Below are positions 22,986-35,800 of a stretch of 64,000 nt of DNA, piece after piece (position 1 is the stretch's first letter; every line of letters begins with the position of its first letter). The position numbers were made by a program, and so were the translations under genes. Under the pieces are notes generated by a model. That model was given only the letters and a program-made list of their open reading frames with translations. It did no database searches and was not told the DNA's origin. The DNA is taken from the NCBI GenBank assembly GCA_023362775.1, contig JALMGJ010000005.1, positions 42,367,463 through 42,431,462 on the forward strand. The letters are read 5' to 3'. Source of the DNA: Charina bottae (taxonomy: Eukaryota; Chordata; Lepidosauria; Squamata; Charinaidae).

Positions 22986-23813
22986 TAAATCTAGCAGGAC
23001 ACAGATGTCTTATAATTTCCAGCTGACTTTCTTGTAGCTGTGCCCAATCCCCACGTAGTGTTGAACCGCACTGCATTGCTCAATAGCTTGGTAGAATATT
23101 TGTTTTGGGCATTTTCTGTTGCACTGCCTGTTCCTTCAGATCGCTCCAAGCTGATAACCTTTGAAATGGAGAATGTTTGCAAAGCATGTAGCATTGCACC
23201 AATTATAGGCAAAGAGGGATATTGCTTGCATAGGGGTGCCAAAGGAAATACATTTTTTTTTTCTGACAGTAGAATAGCTGGGTGATAGGATCAAATCCAG
23301 TGACCTGAACTTTCCTGCTCCTGGAACTAAAGAGTGAGGTTTCATGTGTTCTGAAGACTGGCATCTTTTTAAGGTTCATAGACGTCCATGGGCAGAAAGT
23401 TCATGAGATTCCCCTTCTTCCTGCATCCCATGCTATTGTAATTTTTTATATATATTTTGGCCACTGAAGTCAGTGATGCACTAAACAGAAATATGTGGGA
23501 AAAGCGAAAATATTGAAATAATTCTAGGCATTATTTTCATTTAATTGTCTTGAATGAAAAATGTTTTCCACTGTCCACTCTTGTAAAAATACCATAGCTG
23601 TCATACATATGGGCTATGGTAAAATGACTTTGGAGAAAGGGAACTGGAAAAACGACATTTTCAGCCTGGTAACCTAGGCTCCAGGCAGGAATTTTTAAAC
23701 AAATTTAGGTTTTGGATTATCCATAGATGCGAATGAATGAATGAATGAATGACTGAATGACTGAATGACTGAATGATAGCATTTTCTACCAACCTCTCTG
23801 TGCTTCTCCCTAG
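22986..23813. other. Stretch upstream of the first recognised prominin exon
   Basis: No confident exon was found. The frame at about 23,034-23,285 (NRTALLNSLVEYLFW) superficially recalls the prominin N-terminus, but it lacks a splice donor in the needed phase. A TGAA/TGAC tetranucleotide tract lies at about 23,731-23,776. Confidence 0.3.
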
Positions 23814-23875
23814 ATCTCCTGACTCACCTGATCAAGCGTCAAGATTTCGTTCAAGATCAGACAGTGCATAAAGAG
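23814..23875 (+). CDS. Prominin exon a (N-terminal ectodomain)
   Basis: The acceptor is TTCTCCCTAG and the donor GTGAAT. It encodes (D)[20 protein letters not shown], aligning with the segment before TM1. It begins with two bases of a split codon, which requires an upstream exon ending in phase 1. Confidence 0.8.
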
Positions 23876-26800
23876 GTGAATAGGGTGTGAACCTTGTGAT
23901 TAATGCAAATGTGGAGATGTCTAAGACTTGATGTGCGGAGGCCTCACTGTCCTTTGCTAGTCCTGGTTTATCAAACAAGAGTTTTAAAGTAACATTCTTG
24001 CTGTTTAGTGATTTTTTGAGGAAGTAAAGGTAGTAAAACGAGATGGTATCTGAAGTACGTTCAATGGAATTTGCCTACTCCTGGAGACAGTCTTCTGTCC
24101 AGTCTTCTGTCCTTCTCTCTGCATTTTGAAGTGGACAAGTACCCACAAACGGCTAAGCCTGGTAACTCTCTCTTGCTTCCCTCCACCTCTAGATGCTCAA
24201 GTATGAGACGGGCTTCCTGGTTTGTACCGTCATTGGCCTTCTGTTCATTGTCCTTGTGCCCCTCGTGGGCTTGTATTTCTGCTGCTGCCGCTGCTGTGGA
24301 CATTGTGGGGGTTTCATGTACCAGAAGCAGAACAAGCACACCACCTGCCAGAGGCGGACTCTTTTTTGGTCTCTGCTGGGTATCACTGCTGTTCTTCTGT
24401 GAGTTTCATCCTATGCATAATAACAGAATGAGCTGGTGGGAGTTGTGACTATGGCCTTTTGCTTGTCTTTATAGCCTCTGATTTAAAGCAAAGAGTAGCT
24501 ACTTCTGCATCTCTGCATTAGATTGTTTACACTGACAGAGAATTGCGCAGCACCTTAAAGATTAAACAGTTTATTACTGTATCTCATGAAGTGGATCCAT
24601 GAAAGGCGAAGTTATAATAAATTGGTTACTCTTTAAGATGCTTCTTGTTGATTTTGCAACAAGGGGCTAACATGATCACCCCTCTGGAAACACATTGAAA
24701 TCAGATTCCTTGATTTGTATGGATAATACTAACACAGCAGATATTCCTAATATAATGTGCACAGTGGCTGATGGACAGTGTTAAATGAGATGTGATCCAG
24801 ACCTCTTGTCTCCTTGGCAAGTCTGTCAGGATTGTTTGTACTTGGGGAATGGTTTCCTGAAAAGTAGGGCATGGGATGGGATGGGCCAAGCAGGGAGGCA
24901 GTAAAGGAAATGGCCACTGTGGGAGAGCAGATTCCATTGTGTGGGACAAAAGAGTTACGAAGTTACTCTGTGGCCAAAGAATGCAACCATGTGAGAGTTA
25001 GCAGCCTGGAATATTCCTGGCAATGCTTGATTTTGCCAAAGCTCCCCTCAGCACCACTTTTCAGAAACAAGCACATTCCTAAAACATAAATATGGCCTTG
25101 AGCATGTGTGGACTGCACACATGCTCTTATTTTTAATTACAGAAATTCCTACACATTGGAGACCCTTAGTATATTATTTGTTTCTATATTATTCCCAGAC
25201 GGACACAAAGATCAAAGTTAGCCAGAATGTATTTTTGTAAATGCAGGCAGGATTAGAAAGAGATCATGCATGGCATTATCAGCCACAATTGAGATCATGG
25301 TGCTAGAGAGAGGAGGTGCTACAGAATGTAGAATTACTCTGACAAGTTACACTACTAGGGCATTCCAAACGGAAATCACACTGTGATTCCGATAATATTA
25401 GAGAGACCATGCGGCATAAAGTGCTGGCTCTGATCCATACTTATCTTTCCATTACATATTGCTCAGCTTCACACAATGCTAAGGTATGTTTTTAAACCAT
25501 GTTTTGTTGAACATAATAAACTGGTTCACACATAATGCTAAGGCAGAATTGGTGGGTTCATACATCATGCAAAGCCAGTAAAACTCAACTCATTTACATC
25601 TCATCATCATCATTGGAGAAAAGAGCTAAAAGGAAGGCACGTCAGGCAAACCCTCATCATGACCGTCTCCCACCCGGAAACCTATTTACATCTAAACATT
25701 GTACAAGGCCTGTATCTCCATAGCTTTCCAAATAATTAACAGAGCATCAACATACAAGTAGATTTTATTGATTGATTGATTACATTTATATCTTGCCCCA
25801 GTTGGATGAGACCTCAACATACTGCTATGTTTGCAGCCTATTGGATGATATTACTAGTTGCCCTCTGAACTTTGTTCCTTTCTTTTTTCTTCCTCTGCTA
25901 AAGGGCTGGAGATATATGTGCATATGTCTGCAACCAACGTATATCCCAGGGTGTAAAGAGAAGTTTTGGCATTTTTAACAATACAGTGGACAACCTGAAC
26001 ATTTATCTGAATTCTATACCTCAGGTGAACAGGACACATATCTTTACCCCTCTACCTTATCTTATTTTTTTTAACACCCATCCTGCATTTTCCTTCAATC
26101 CCAGTTGCCATGTGGTTTGCTCTGTTTTCCAGTAAAATATATTTGCTTCCATTCTGTTGCATTCCTTCTGCTTCTCTTGGGAAACTCTAAACATTGGTTG
26201 GTTCAATGTATTGTCGAAGGCTTTCACGGCCGGCGTGCGATGGCTGTTGTGGGTCTTCCGGGCTGTGTGGCCGTGTTCTGGAAGTTGTGGTTCCTAACGT
26301 TTCGCCAGCATCTGTGGCCGGCATCTTCAGAGGGCAGAAGCACAGACAGAAGCAATCTCTCTGTGTCCAGGTAGAGTGGCAATGTTTGTTTTCTATTTAT
26401 AGAGCTAAGTTATAGGAGATTAGGTGGGGTTTTTTGAGTGGCTGCTGATCGTGATTAGCATGTTCATTGTGAGAAGTATTCCCATTTCAACACAACAAAA
26501 AACCCCCACCTAATCTCCTATAACTTAGCTCTATAAATAGAAAACAAACATTGCCACTCTACCTGGACACAGAGAGATCGCTTCTGTCTGTGCTCCTGCC
26601 CTCTGAAGATGCCGGCCACAGATGCTGGCGAAACGTTAGGAACAACTTCCAGAACACGGCCACACAGCCCGGAAGACCCACAACAGCCATTGGTTGGTTC
26701 CTTTTAACCCACCAACATGTGACTATTCTCTATCTACAGTTCTAGTACTTCAGTGCCTGTAATAAATTACTCATCCATTGCCTGCTGGCAAATGAACCTT

Positions 26801-29800
26801 AGGTCCTGTTAAAACTGGGGAAGATACAAGTAAAGAAACAGGGTAAAGGCCTACAGCTTTTCCATACCCTAGCACAGAGCTTTCCAAACTGTGTGTGGCG
26901 ACACAAAAGTGTGTCGCCACACACAGCGTGGTGTGTCGCCACACCACTCGGAAGTGGTGGCATGCATGGCGGCAGCGGCATCAGTGGTTCCGCGTTTTAG
27001 CGGAGGCTGCCACCGCCACCGTGCACGCTGCCGCTTCCGGGTGGTGTGGTGACGCGGGTGTGTGTGCGGTGGCGGCGTGCACACGGCGGCGGCGCGGGGG
27101 GGGCGTGTGGCGGCGCGGGCCTGCACGGCGGCAGCGGCAGCGGCATCAGTGCTTCCGCGTTTTAGCGGAGGCTGCCGCCAACGCCGTGCATGCACTGCCG
27201 CACGCCCCCCCGCGCCGCCGCCGTGTGCGTGCCGCCACCGCACACACACCCGTACCGCTGATGTGCGCGTGCGCCGCCGCCACCACCACCACTGATGTGT
27301 CGCCAGCGGCGGCACTTTGGAAAGCCCTGCCCTAGCAGAAGGCTAGAATATAAGGTAAAACTCTTAAGTAAATCAAAGAGATAGGTGAATGTTCATAGTT
27401 GTTGTTGATGGTATTGCATTTTCATGTAGCCATTTCCCTTATCTGTGCCATCTATTGTGGCGCATAATCAATCAAAGTTTAAGTAGAAGCAGAAGCAAAA
27501 TATAATGATTTTTATAATACCAGAAAAAATAAACATGTATTGCTCTTAACAGAAAAATGTTTAAAATGGTGCTGAGTTAGATTTTTACTAACAATATTGT
27601 CTGTAGCTTGAATCATGTCAACTGGATTTATACAGTATTTTCTCAGTGGAAACGTTTCGCTCCTTATCCAAGGAGCTTCTTCAGACTGAAGAAGCTCCTT
27701 GGATAAGGAGCGAAACGTTTCCACTGAGAAAATAGAAATCCAGTTGACATGATTCAAGCTACAGACAATTCCACCTGGATGACTGAGAACCTTCATAGAC
27801 ATACTAACAATATTGTTTTAGTAGCAGTTCCCTTCAAAGGCAGCTCTGACACTTAACTGCTTGGACCATGGACCAGTACGTCATGGCATACTGTATACTT
27901 CTGAGAACTACTTTTGCAGAACAATTGTTCTCCAGGAAATCTTTGCAAAAATATGAAAGGTGTCTAAATCTATGAATGTTTTTTAACCATTAGCAACCAG
28001 GGGAATCTGGCAAGAATGGATTGTAGAACAGAAACTTAGAATAGCTATGCTCTGGTTTCCCTTCACCGGAACTAAAATTAATTTTGGGTAGCCAGTTTGT
28101 TTTAGTGGTTGATTTATATGCTTCCTTTCACAATGTTTTTTTATAAGATAGCATACAGCCAAATATCCTAAAAATATCAGTAATATCTGAATACATGAAT
28201 ACATGAAAAGCAGCATCAAACAGCAGCTGAAAACAACTAGACTCAGAAAAAAAATAATCAATTAGATTATCTTAACAATCAGTTAAGATGACCACTATAT
28301 GGCAAAAACAAAAAAGAAGGCCTTGGAAAATAATTTAAAAAAGACCTTTGTCTTGTACCAAAAAAGTGGGTGTCAAGCTTTATCTCGAAAGAGGGCATTC
28401 CAAAGTTGGTTGCAGAGCCATCACTGAGAAGGCATCCGCTCAGATGCTTGTGCTCCATACTTCGGGGGGGGGGGCACTTGGAGCAAGCCTTCTAAAGATG
28501 GCTGTAATGCACAAGCAGGAATTCATGGAAAGGTGCATCCTTTCAGAAACCGTGGCCCCACCTTGTGAAGGACTCCATTGGTTGGTACCAGCTCTTTGTA
28601 CTGGAAATGAGCCAGTACAGGGAAGATATGACCATAACGCCCCACTCCAATTATTAATCTAGCTGCTGTATTTTGTACTAATGGATATTTCTAGACTATC
28701 TTCAGAATAGCCTCATTTACTTTTTTCTTTGTCTCTCTCTTATTTATTTACCTCCAGAATCCAAATATTGCACTTAGTTCATTTATTGTATTCTCTTCTG
28801 TGACAAAAAGCCCTTGAGGACAGTTCCTTAGAAGTAGTCCACTAGGATCTTCAATAAATATTGTTGCAGGACAATATAGGACCTATTTCCTATGTGCAAT
28901 TCGAAAGCATGCAAATGCAAGTAGATAAATAGGTACCACTTCGGTGGGTAGGTAACAGCGTTCCGCGCGCGTCATGCAGCCACATGACCGTGGAAGCGTC
29001 TTCGGACAGCGCTGGCTCTTCGGCTGACAAACGGAGATGAGCACCGGCCCCTAGAGTCAGATGCGACTGCACAAATGTGGGGGGGGGAACCTTTACCTTT
29101 ACCTTTTCCTATGTGCATATCATTTCAGTCTTTGGTGTTTCTTTAATGGCCCTTCTGTTCAACAATTCTGATGCTACCAGCAACTTTGTCAACTTAATCT
29201 ATATAAGAATGGTCAATATATGACTTCATATATGAATGCCTTTTGGTACAATAAACAGATTTTAATACTCTTGTGTTCAAATTGTAATATGACATCCTAT
29301 GTTTTCCCTCATAATTTCCATGAACATAATTATGTTCAGGATTTTAGTTTTGTGTGCTGTCTTCTCTGCTAAAAATAGGATTTTATTTCATTATTTTCTT
29401 TGTCCCCACAGGAGATTAATGACATCATCAGCTCCAGTGTAGTGCCACTGGATCAAGTCAATAGCAGCCTGTTGAGTGAGTTTATGCTTTGGGCTACAAT
29501 TCTGGGGGGAAAGATTGATGCAGTCTCTAGTGAAAGAAGGTAAAAGGTGGGCTTCAAGCTGACATATTGGAAATGTCTGAAATTGTGACATGTCATTGGT
29601 GCACTGCATCCAATGATTACAGAGAACCAGATTAAGACAGATATCTCTGAAAGTTTTCAGAGCATTGTGGGGAAAATAGGAGGTGAGAGCATTATGTACA
29701 CCACAAAATAAAATTGGGATATAAATATTATTAGGTTGTTGTTATTATTGAGCACATGAGTGCACAGGCTTTTTTAGGTCAAGGGATGAATGTGAGCCAT

Positions 29801-32800
29801 GATATCTGTTGGGGGGTTGAATGTGGAAAAAGTGAAGGGGGAAATGGGTATGGTCAAATCAGGAAGTGGATGTAAAAAACACACTTCCACTTCCACATTT
29901 CTCTCCATCCATCCTAAAAAATTAATATTAACTTTGAAACTGCCTTTGGCAGCTGAGGAATATACTAAGTACCTTACAAGAAGTCAGGCTGCATTGCTCC
30001 TGCTCTTATTAAATACAGGATGTTGGAATGAGTGGCTGAGAGTATTGTATTATCCTTTTCAAGGGTAGCAGGTGGTTTACAATTTAGCTCCAGCACTGAA
30101 AAAAAATGGCTGTGGGGTTTGACAGGCAAAGGACAGTGAAAAAAGTATTTCTGTCAGTGACTTTGTGTTGATGCTTTTCTTTCTTTCTTTGCAGATATTA
30201 ATACTACCTTGGGGAGTGAGATCAGGGAGAAGCTAGGTGGACCAGCAGACAAAGCACTAGGCACAGCTGAGCAGCTTCTCCAAGGTATTGCAAGGGAGAC
30301 TGGATTGGGAAACGATATTGGGATCTAATAGTAGAGTGGAAGCAGAGAAACTGTACATTGGTAGTATAGGGCAGCCCAGAAGTTGAAGGCACTTTTAAGG
30401 AAAGTCCTCATAAGAAAACCAAGATTTTGTTATAGTTCCAGAAACAAGTGACTTGCCAACTTCACCATAAGAGATGCCATGACAAGAAAAAAGTTCTTCT
30501 TTTTCTCCTCAGAGCAAAAAAATGGGAACCCAAAGACTGGGGAACTGCTGGAGACCTATTGATTGACTTCTCTTTCATTGTGTTATGTATGTTTGAGGGG
30601 TAATTCCCTATGGACAAACATTAATCAGTGTCAGCCCTTTGGGGTAGGCCAGGTCAAGAAACAGACATCAGAGGGATTCTAGGAATATTGTTTATTGTTG
30701 CAGAATCTTGAAAGCCTGTCCAAGTTTCCCTCTGTCCCACCTTATACCAAACAAAACCAAGGTGGGGTTATTTTGGGTTTCTTTCTCATGCTTCCTTCTA
30801 TTTCTGGACCATGTAATCTCTTATCCAAGTCCCCCCCTTAATAGCTTCTTGTATCTTGTCCAAGATCAGCTCTAAATTCCTTTACAATTAAGAACTAAAC
30901 GGACACTGCATGTTGGGGAATTCTTCCTCTGTCTGTCCCTCTGTCCCTCCTACTTTTTTTTTTTATAGACATTCACAGTATAGAAGAGGAACTCCAAAAG
31001 GTCAACCAGACTGGTGTTCGCTTGCAGGAATTGCAAATGGAGCTGGACAAAAACCTGACCCGCCTGAGAGCCGAGATCAATGACACTCTGAATAGCTGTG
31101 GCAGCCGATGCGGGGAAGTGTCCATAGAGAACCTGAAGCCTGAGGCCAATTTTGATACGGTAGAGTGCAGTTTGGAAGAGAGAGAACTATTTGGATGGAC
31201 AGGGTGGATTATTTGAAGACATGGGAAGAGACTTAATTGGGGTGTGGTTAGGGTGAACTGCTCAAGGTGTTGGGTGGCATAGAAATGCAATTCATGATAC
31301 ATTTTAAAAGCCAGGGTAAGGGAGCATAGAGTAGTTGGGGTGAGACTGCTGAGATAGTTGATATGGGAGGCTGAAATCGGAGGCCATGAAGCAAAATGTG
31401 CCCCAATTATAACACAACAGAGGATTGGTTATGATGTGGGAGTATGTTTTCAAGATGTCTAGGTCTGTGTCCATTAGTTCCTAGTCATCCATAAGAATAC
31501 AGACATTTCTATGTGTGCCAGCTCTTGCTTCATGTGTTTTCACTTCATCCCACTCAAAACATAGTGCACTCCCCATTGCTTCATTGGAGTTGATCAAACA
31601 ATAAAAAGGTAAGTTTCTGCATTATTTGTTTCCACAGATTCCTGATGTCAACCATCCACTTAGTCTGATATCTGATCTGACAAGGTCAGATCCCAACAGC
31701 ACTATAATAAAGGTAACACCCTCCTTTTCTTCTCCGATTCTGTTTTCAAGTATCCAATCCAAGGGCCAATGTGCCAGGATGGGTTGCCTGTGAGAGGTTG
31801 AGCAACAGGAACAAAACGGTCATTACAACGATCAGTGGTCATTTTTTGGAGCCATTGGGTTCATGGACCTCTGAACCTTATTTGCATGAGACCTGTCCTG
31901 TGTCCTCTAAAGGGATTAAGCCTGTTAATTTGGGGAAATGGCAAATGTATCCTCTCAGGGCTTTGTCTTTTGTTCAACAGCTTGGGGTCATGTTGTACTT
32001 AGCTTACGTTTTGAGATCTGGGCTTTGTTTGTCCATGACATCATCTGTGTCTGTCTACATTTTGGGTTCCTTTGCTTGTAGGCAAGAAATGCCCTGGAGG
32101 AAATACCACAGAAAGTCTCTAATCAAACCAAAAAGGAGGTGTCTGGTAAGTAGCCCCATCATAGAATCTCTTCTTCATTTCAAGCATTAAACAGCTGCAT
32201 GTTGTGGTTTCCAAAGACATGTATGTGTAAGAAATTATACGCAAGATTGACATAATGGTATGGGGAGGAGGTGCATTTATAAGAAAAGATGCTACATGTC
32301 CTTCCCTCACTTATGGATATCCTACAAGTATACCCACTTCAGCTATATACAGTTCTCTAATATTCCCATCTTTCCAAAGAAAGGTTTCTACTTTCCTCCT
32401 CACATATTCATACTAAATGTAATTAATTAATTTATAATTTATGCATTACATTTATACTTCATCTTTCCACTAGAGTCATAGAATTAGGAGGGAACCTTTA
32501 GGTAAATGAGTTCAATCCCTTCCTCAGGGCAGCAGTTCAAAATAATGCCAGACTACATCCCCTGAAGGAAAGCGCACCATCTCCCATTGTCCACGGTTCC
32601 ACTGTCAAACTGTTCTTACCTTTTGAATTTTTTTCTAACATTCCACTGGACTCTCTCTTCCTGTTACTTAAGACCACTATTCCATCTCAGGGATAGAGAA
32701 CAGGTCTTGACTTCTTCTGTACGGCACCTCTTCATTTACCTGAAAAGTGCTATTATATTCTCCCTCTGAAATATTTGCTCAGGTCTAAACATACCAATTG

Positions 32801-35800
32801 CCTCGGATTTTTTTTTTTTTTGATAAGAGTTACTTTTTAGTTCCCTTGTTGCTCTTCTCTGCACCTGTTGCTTTGAACCCCTATTAAAGCATGGTGACCA
32901 GAACTGGACACAGTACTCAGAGCAGGGTGTAATTATAACTTCTCTTGATTAGGTAAATGAAGTCCTATTGACACAGTCTAAAACTGCATTTGCCTTTTGA
33001 GCAGCCATATTTTGAGTTGCTAATTCCTATTCCAAGACCTTTTTCAGACTTAGTATTACCAAGCCAGATAGCCTCCCATGCTCTACCTTTCCATTTGTCA
33101 TTGTTACATTTCCTTCTGTGCTTTTCAGCCCATTTCTCTAAACTATCAATATCATTTTGTATTTGGTTTTAATCTTCTAGAGCAATATTTTCCAACCTGG
33201 ACAACTTCTAGATGTGCAGACTTTAACTTCTGGCATTCTCAGCAATGGCTGTGCTGGCTGGGGAATTCTGGGAGTTGAACTTCACACACCTGGAAACACT
33301 GTCCAGAGTATTAGCCCAGGTTGGGAAACTCTACCCTACAGTATTAGCTATCCACCCAGTTTTCTGTCGTCTTGATACTTGATAAGCATTCCTGCCAACT
33401 CCTTATTTAAGACAATTAATGACAATGTTGAAAGGCACTACAAATAGTAACAAAAGCTGTGGTTATTAACAACAATAAAATACAGACTGAAAGTCTAATG
33501 ATAATTAAAACTGACAACAAAGTTAAAAACATATCTATTATGTATCTCTATAGCTCCCTCTATCTGTATGAAACATGTCTGTGGTACAACCAAAAGCCTG
33601 TCTGAATAAAAATACGTATATATTGGCTTCCTGTTAGAAGGAAGCCTGACATCTCTGGCAGGGGGCTCCAGAGCCCAGGAGCAGCTACAGAAGATGCCTC
33701 TTCTTGGGTTCCCACCAAATACGCCTCAAAGGTTAGGATATCTTCAAAGGACTTTGGCAAGCTTTGATGGTATTTCAAAAGGCCTTGGACCAAGTTGTGT
33801 ACAGCTTCATAAATCATCACTAGCACTTTGAACTGTGCTCAGAAATATAGGTGCTTTCCTCTGCTAGGATGCCATTATTCTTTCAGTTCCTTCCAAACCA
33901 CAGTCTGGCTGGCTTCCTTAACACACCAAGGTCAGCCATCAGCGTATTTTGCCTAGTGATGTTTCCTCTGTTGGGATGAACACCATGCTCAGTACTGTGT
34001 AAATGTTTTAAGTAATCAGTACCCATAGATAAAGGGGCGTGGTGGCTCAGCGAGTAAGACGCCAGGCTTGTCGATCAGAAGATCGCAAGTTCGGAGGTTC
34101 GAATCCCTAGCCCCGTGTGACGGAGTGAGCTCCCACACTAGCCCCAGCTCTTGCCAACCTAGCAATTCAAAAGCATGCAAATGCAAGTAGATTAATAGGT
34201 ACCACTTCGGTGGGAAGGTAACAGCGTTCCGCGCGCATCATGCCAGCCACATGACTGTGGAAGCGTCTTCGGACAACGCCGGCTCTTCGGCTAACAAACG
34301 GAGATGAGCACCGGCCCCTAGAGTCGGACACGACTGCACAAATGTGCGGGGGGAACCTTTACCTTTACCTTTTACCCATAGATACTGAACATGCTGGTAG
34401 GGCACACTTTTTGCATGCAAAAAAACCCAAGTTCAGTCTCTGACTTCTTCAGGTAGGACTGGAGAGATCTTGAACAGAAAGTCTGAAGAGTTGCTGCCCA
34501 TTAGTAGCCTGCTTGCTTATTGTATTAACTCATATGGTGGCTTATAGTCCTACATGAGGTGACTTTTATTTGCCACTCTGAAGACTTTCATATTGTGGAT
34601 GCAGTATGTTCTCCTCACTGAAGCAAGAGAGCAACAAAATTAGCCTCAATTGATGTCATCTCCACGTTTCCTATCTCTATCATCTCTGCAAGTTTAGAAA
34701 GGCTTCTTAACTTGCGCCTGTGTAGAAGCCTTTTCCTTCCAACTTTGGAAAACTTTGGAGACTCCACCTGTCATGCTGTAGAAGGCGGCTGCAAGGAGAC
34801 TCTCAGCCAGCTGTGCATAGAGAAGGTGCGATAGACTTCTATGCAGGTGCCTCTTGATTTTTGTAAGTGCCAGAGGATGTAGAGAGGTGATTGAGAAGCA
34901 GAGCAATGTGAAGCAAATGATCACTTCTCTTTAGTCATAGCCTTGAGAGGACTTCACTGGAATTTTCATCAAAGTGAAGTGTCCCTTTGAGGATTTGCAC
35001 AGTCTAATCAGTTTGCTTTTTTTTTCTTTACTGTGTAAACCCAGCCATTCAACCTAGCTATTTGCGAAGCAGCCCATTATGGCTTACTTCATTAACCATG
35101 ATTAAAAAGCCTGGGGTTTTGTATGAACATAGACAGTGTAGGTAATACTCTCTAAGATCAACATCTGATGCAGTATTAGGCAGATTCCTGTGCTTTTCAG
35201 GATTCATCTTTTTTCAGCCTCTTTGGTTAAACAGATCTGGTTTCCTGAATTATTCCACTCATTCTTCCCATATGCAACTATTTTCCTGCTCCTAGAACAC
35301 CCTGACTTCAGTTTATCTCACTTGATGGGAACTGATCCCGCAAAAAAGAATGGAATTTTCACTCCCAGAATTTGCAGTCACCTTTGTCTGTGGTTTATTG
35401 ATTTGTTTTTTTATAATATCTTTATTAAGTTTTAAAATAGAGAGATAAAATCTAACAGAAACTAATAAAGAGAAAGAAAACAGAAGTGCAGAAAGGAAAG
35501 GAAAAAGAAAAGAACAGAAATAGAAAAAGGAATAACTTCCAACTTCTCTTACAACAGATATAGGTAAAACTTACATTAAACTCTTATTTGAAGGTTACAA
35601 CATAACATCCATTTTTTCCCATTGTCAACTAATATTATTAATCATCAAATCCGTATGTCATAATTTTATTCTTTTCTGTTTTACGCAAAAAGTCCAAAAG
35701 GGGCTTCCAATTCACCATAAAATTAGTCAGTGTCTTTTCTCTAATCAAAGCTGTCAATTTCTCCATCTCTGCCAACTTTACCATCCATTCTTCCATTGTA

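Noticed and set aside
22991..23285. Overlapping frames on both strands, the plus one resembling a prominin N-terminus (TALLNSLVEYLFW)
   Set aside because: There is no splice donor in the required phase after the segment and no signal peptide upstream; the similarity is too short.
24061..24448. Frames of 92-125 codons on both strands around the prominin TM1 exon
   Set aside because: They overlap exon b in other frames; only the frame beginning MLKYETGF matches prominin and has splice sites at both ends.
26869..27335. Frames of about 150 codons on both strands rich in Arg/Ala/His
   Set aside because: They are products of a CGGCGG-rich hAT interior with defined ends and an 8-bp duplication.
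27410..27520. Possible prominin exon with LICAIYC and NQSK
   Set aside because: The phase did not fit, and a far better exon with the same motif ([14 protein letters not shown]) was found at 25,904-26,024.
34032..34110. Possible functional tRNA gene (box A/box B present)
   Set aside because: It is the head of a full-length tRNA-derived SINE with target duplications and the family's CCTTTACC tail.
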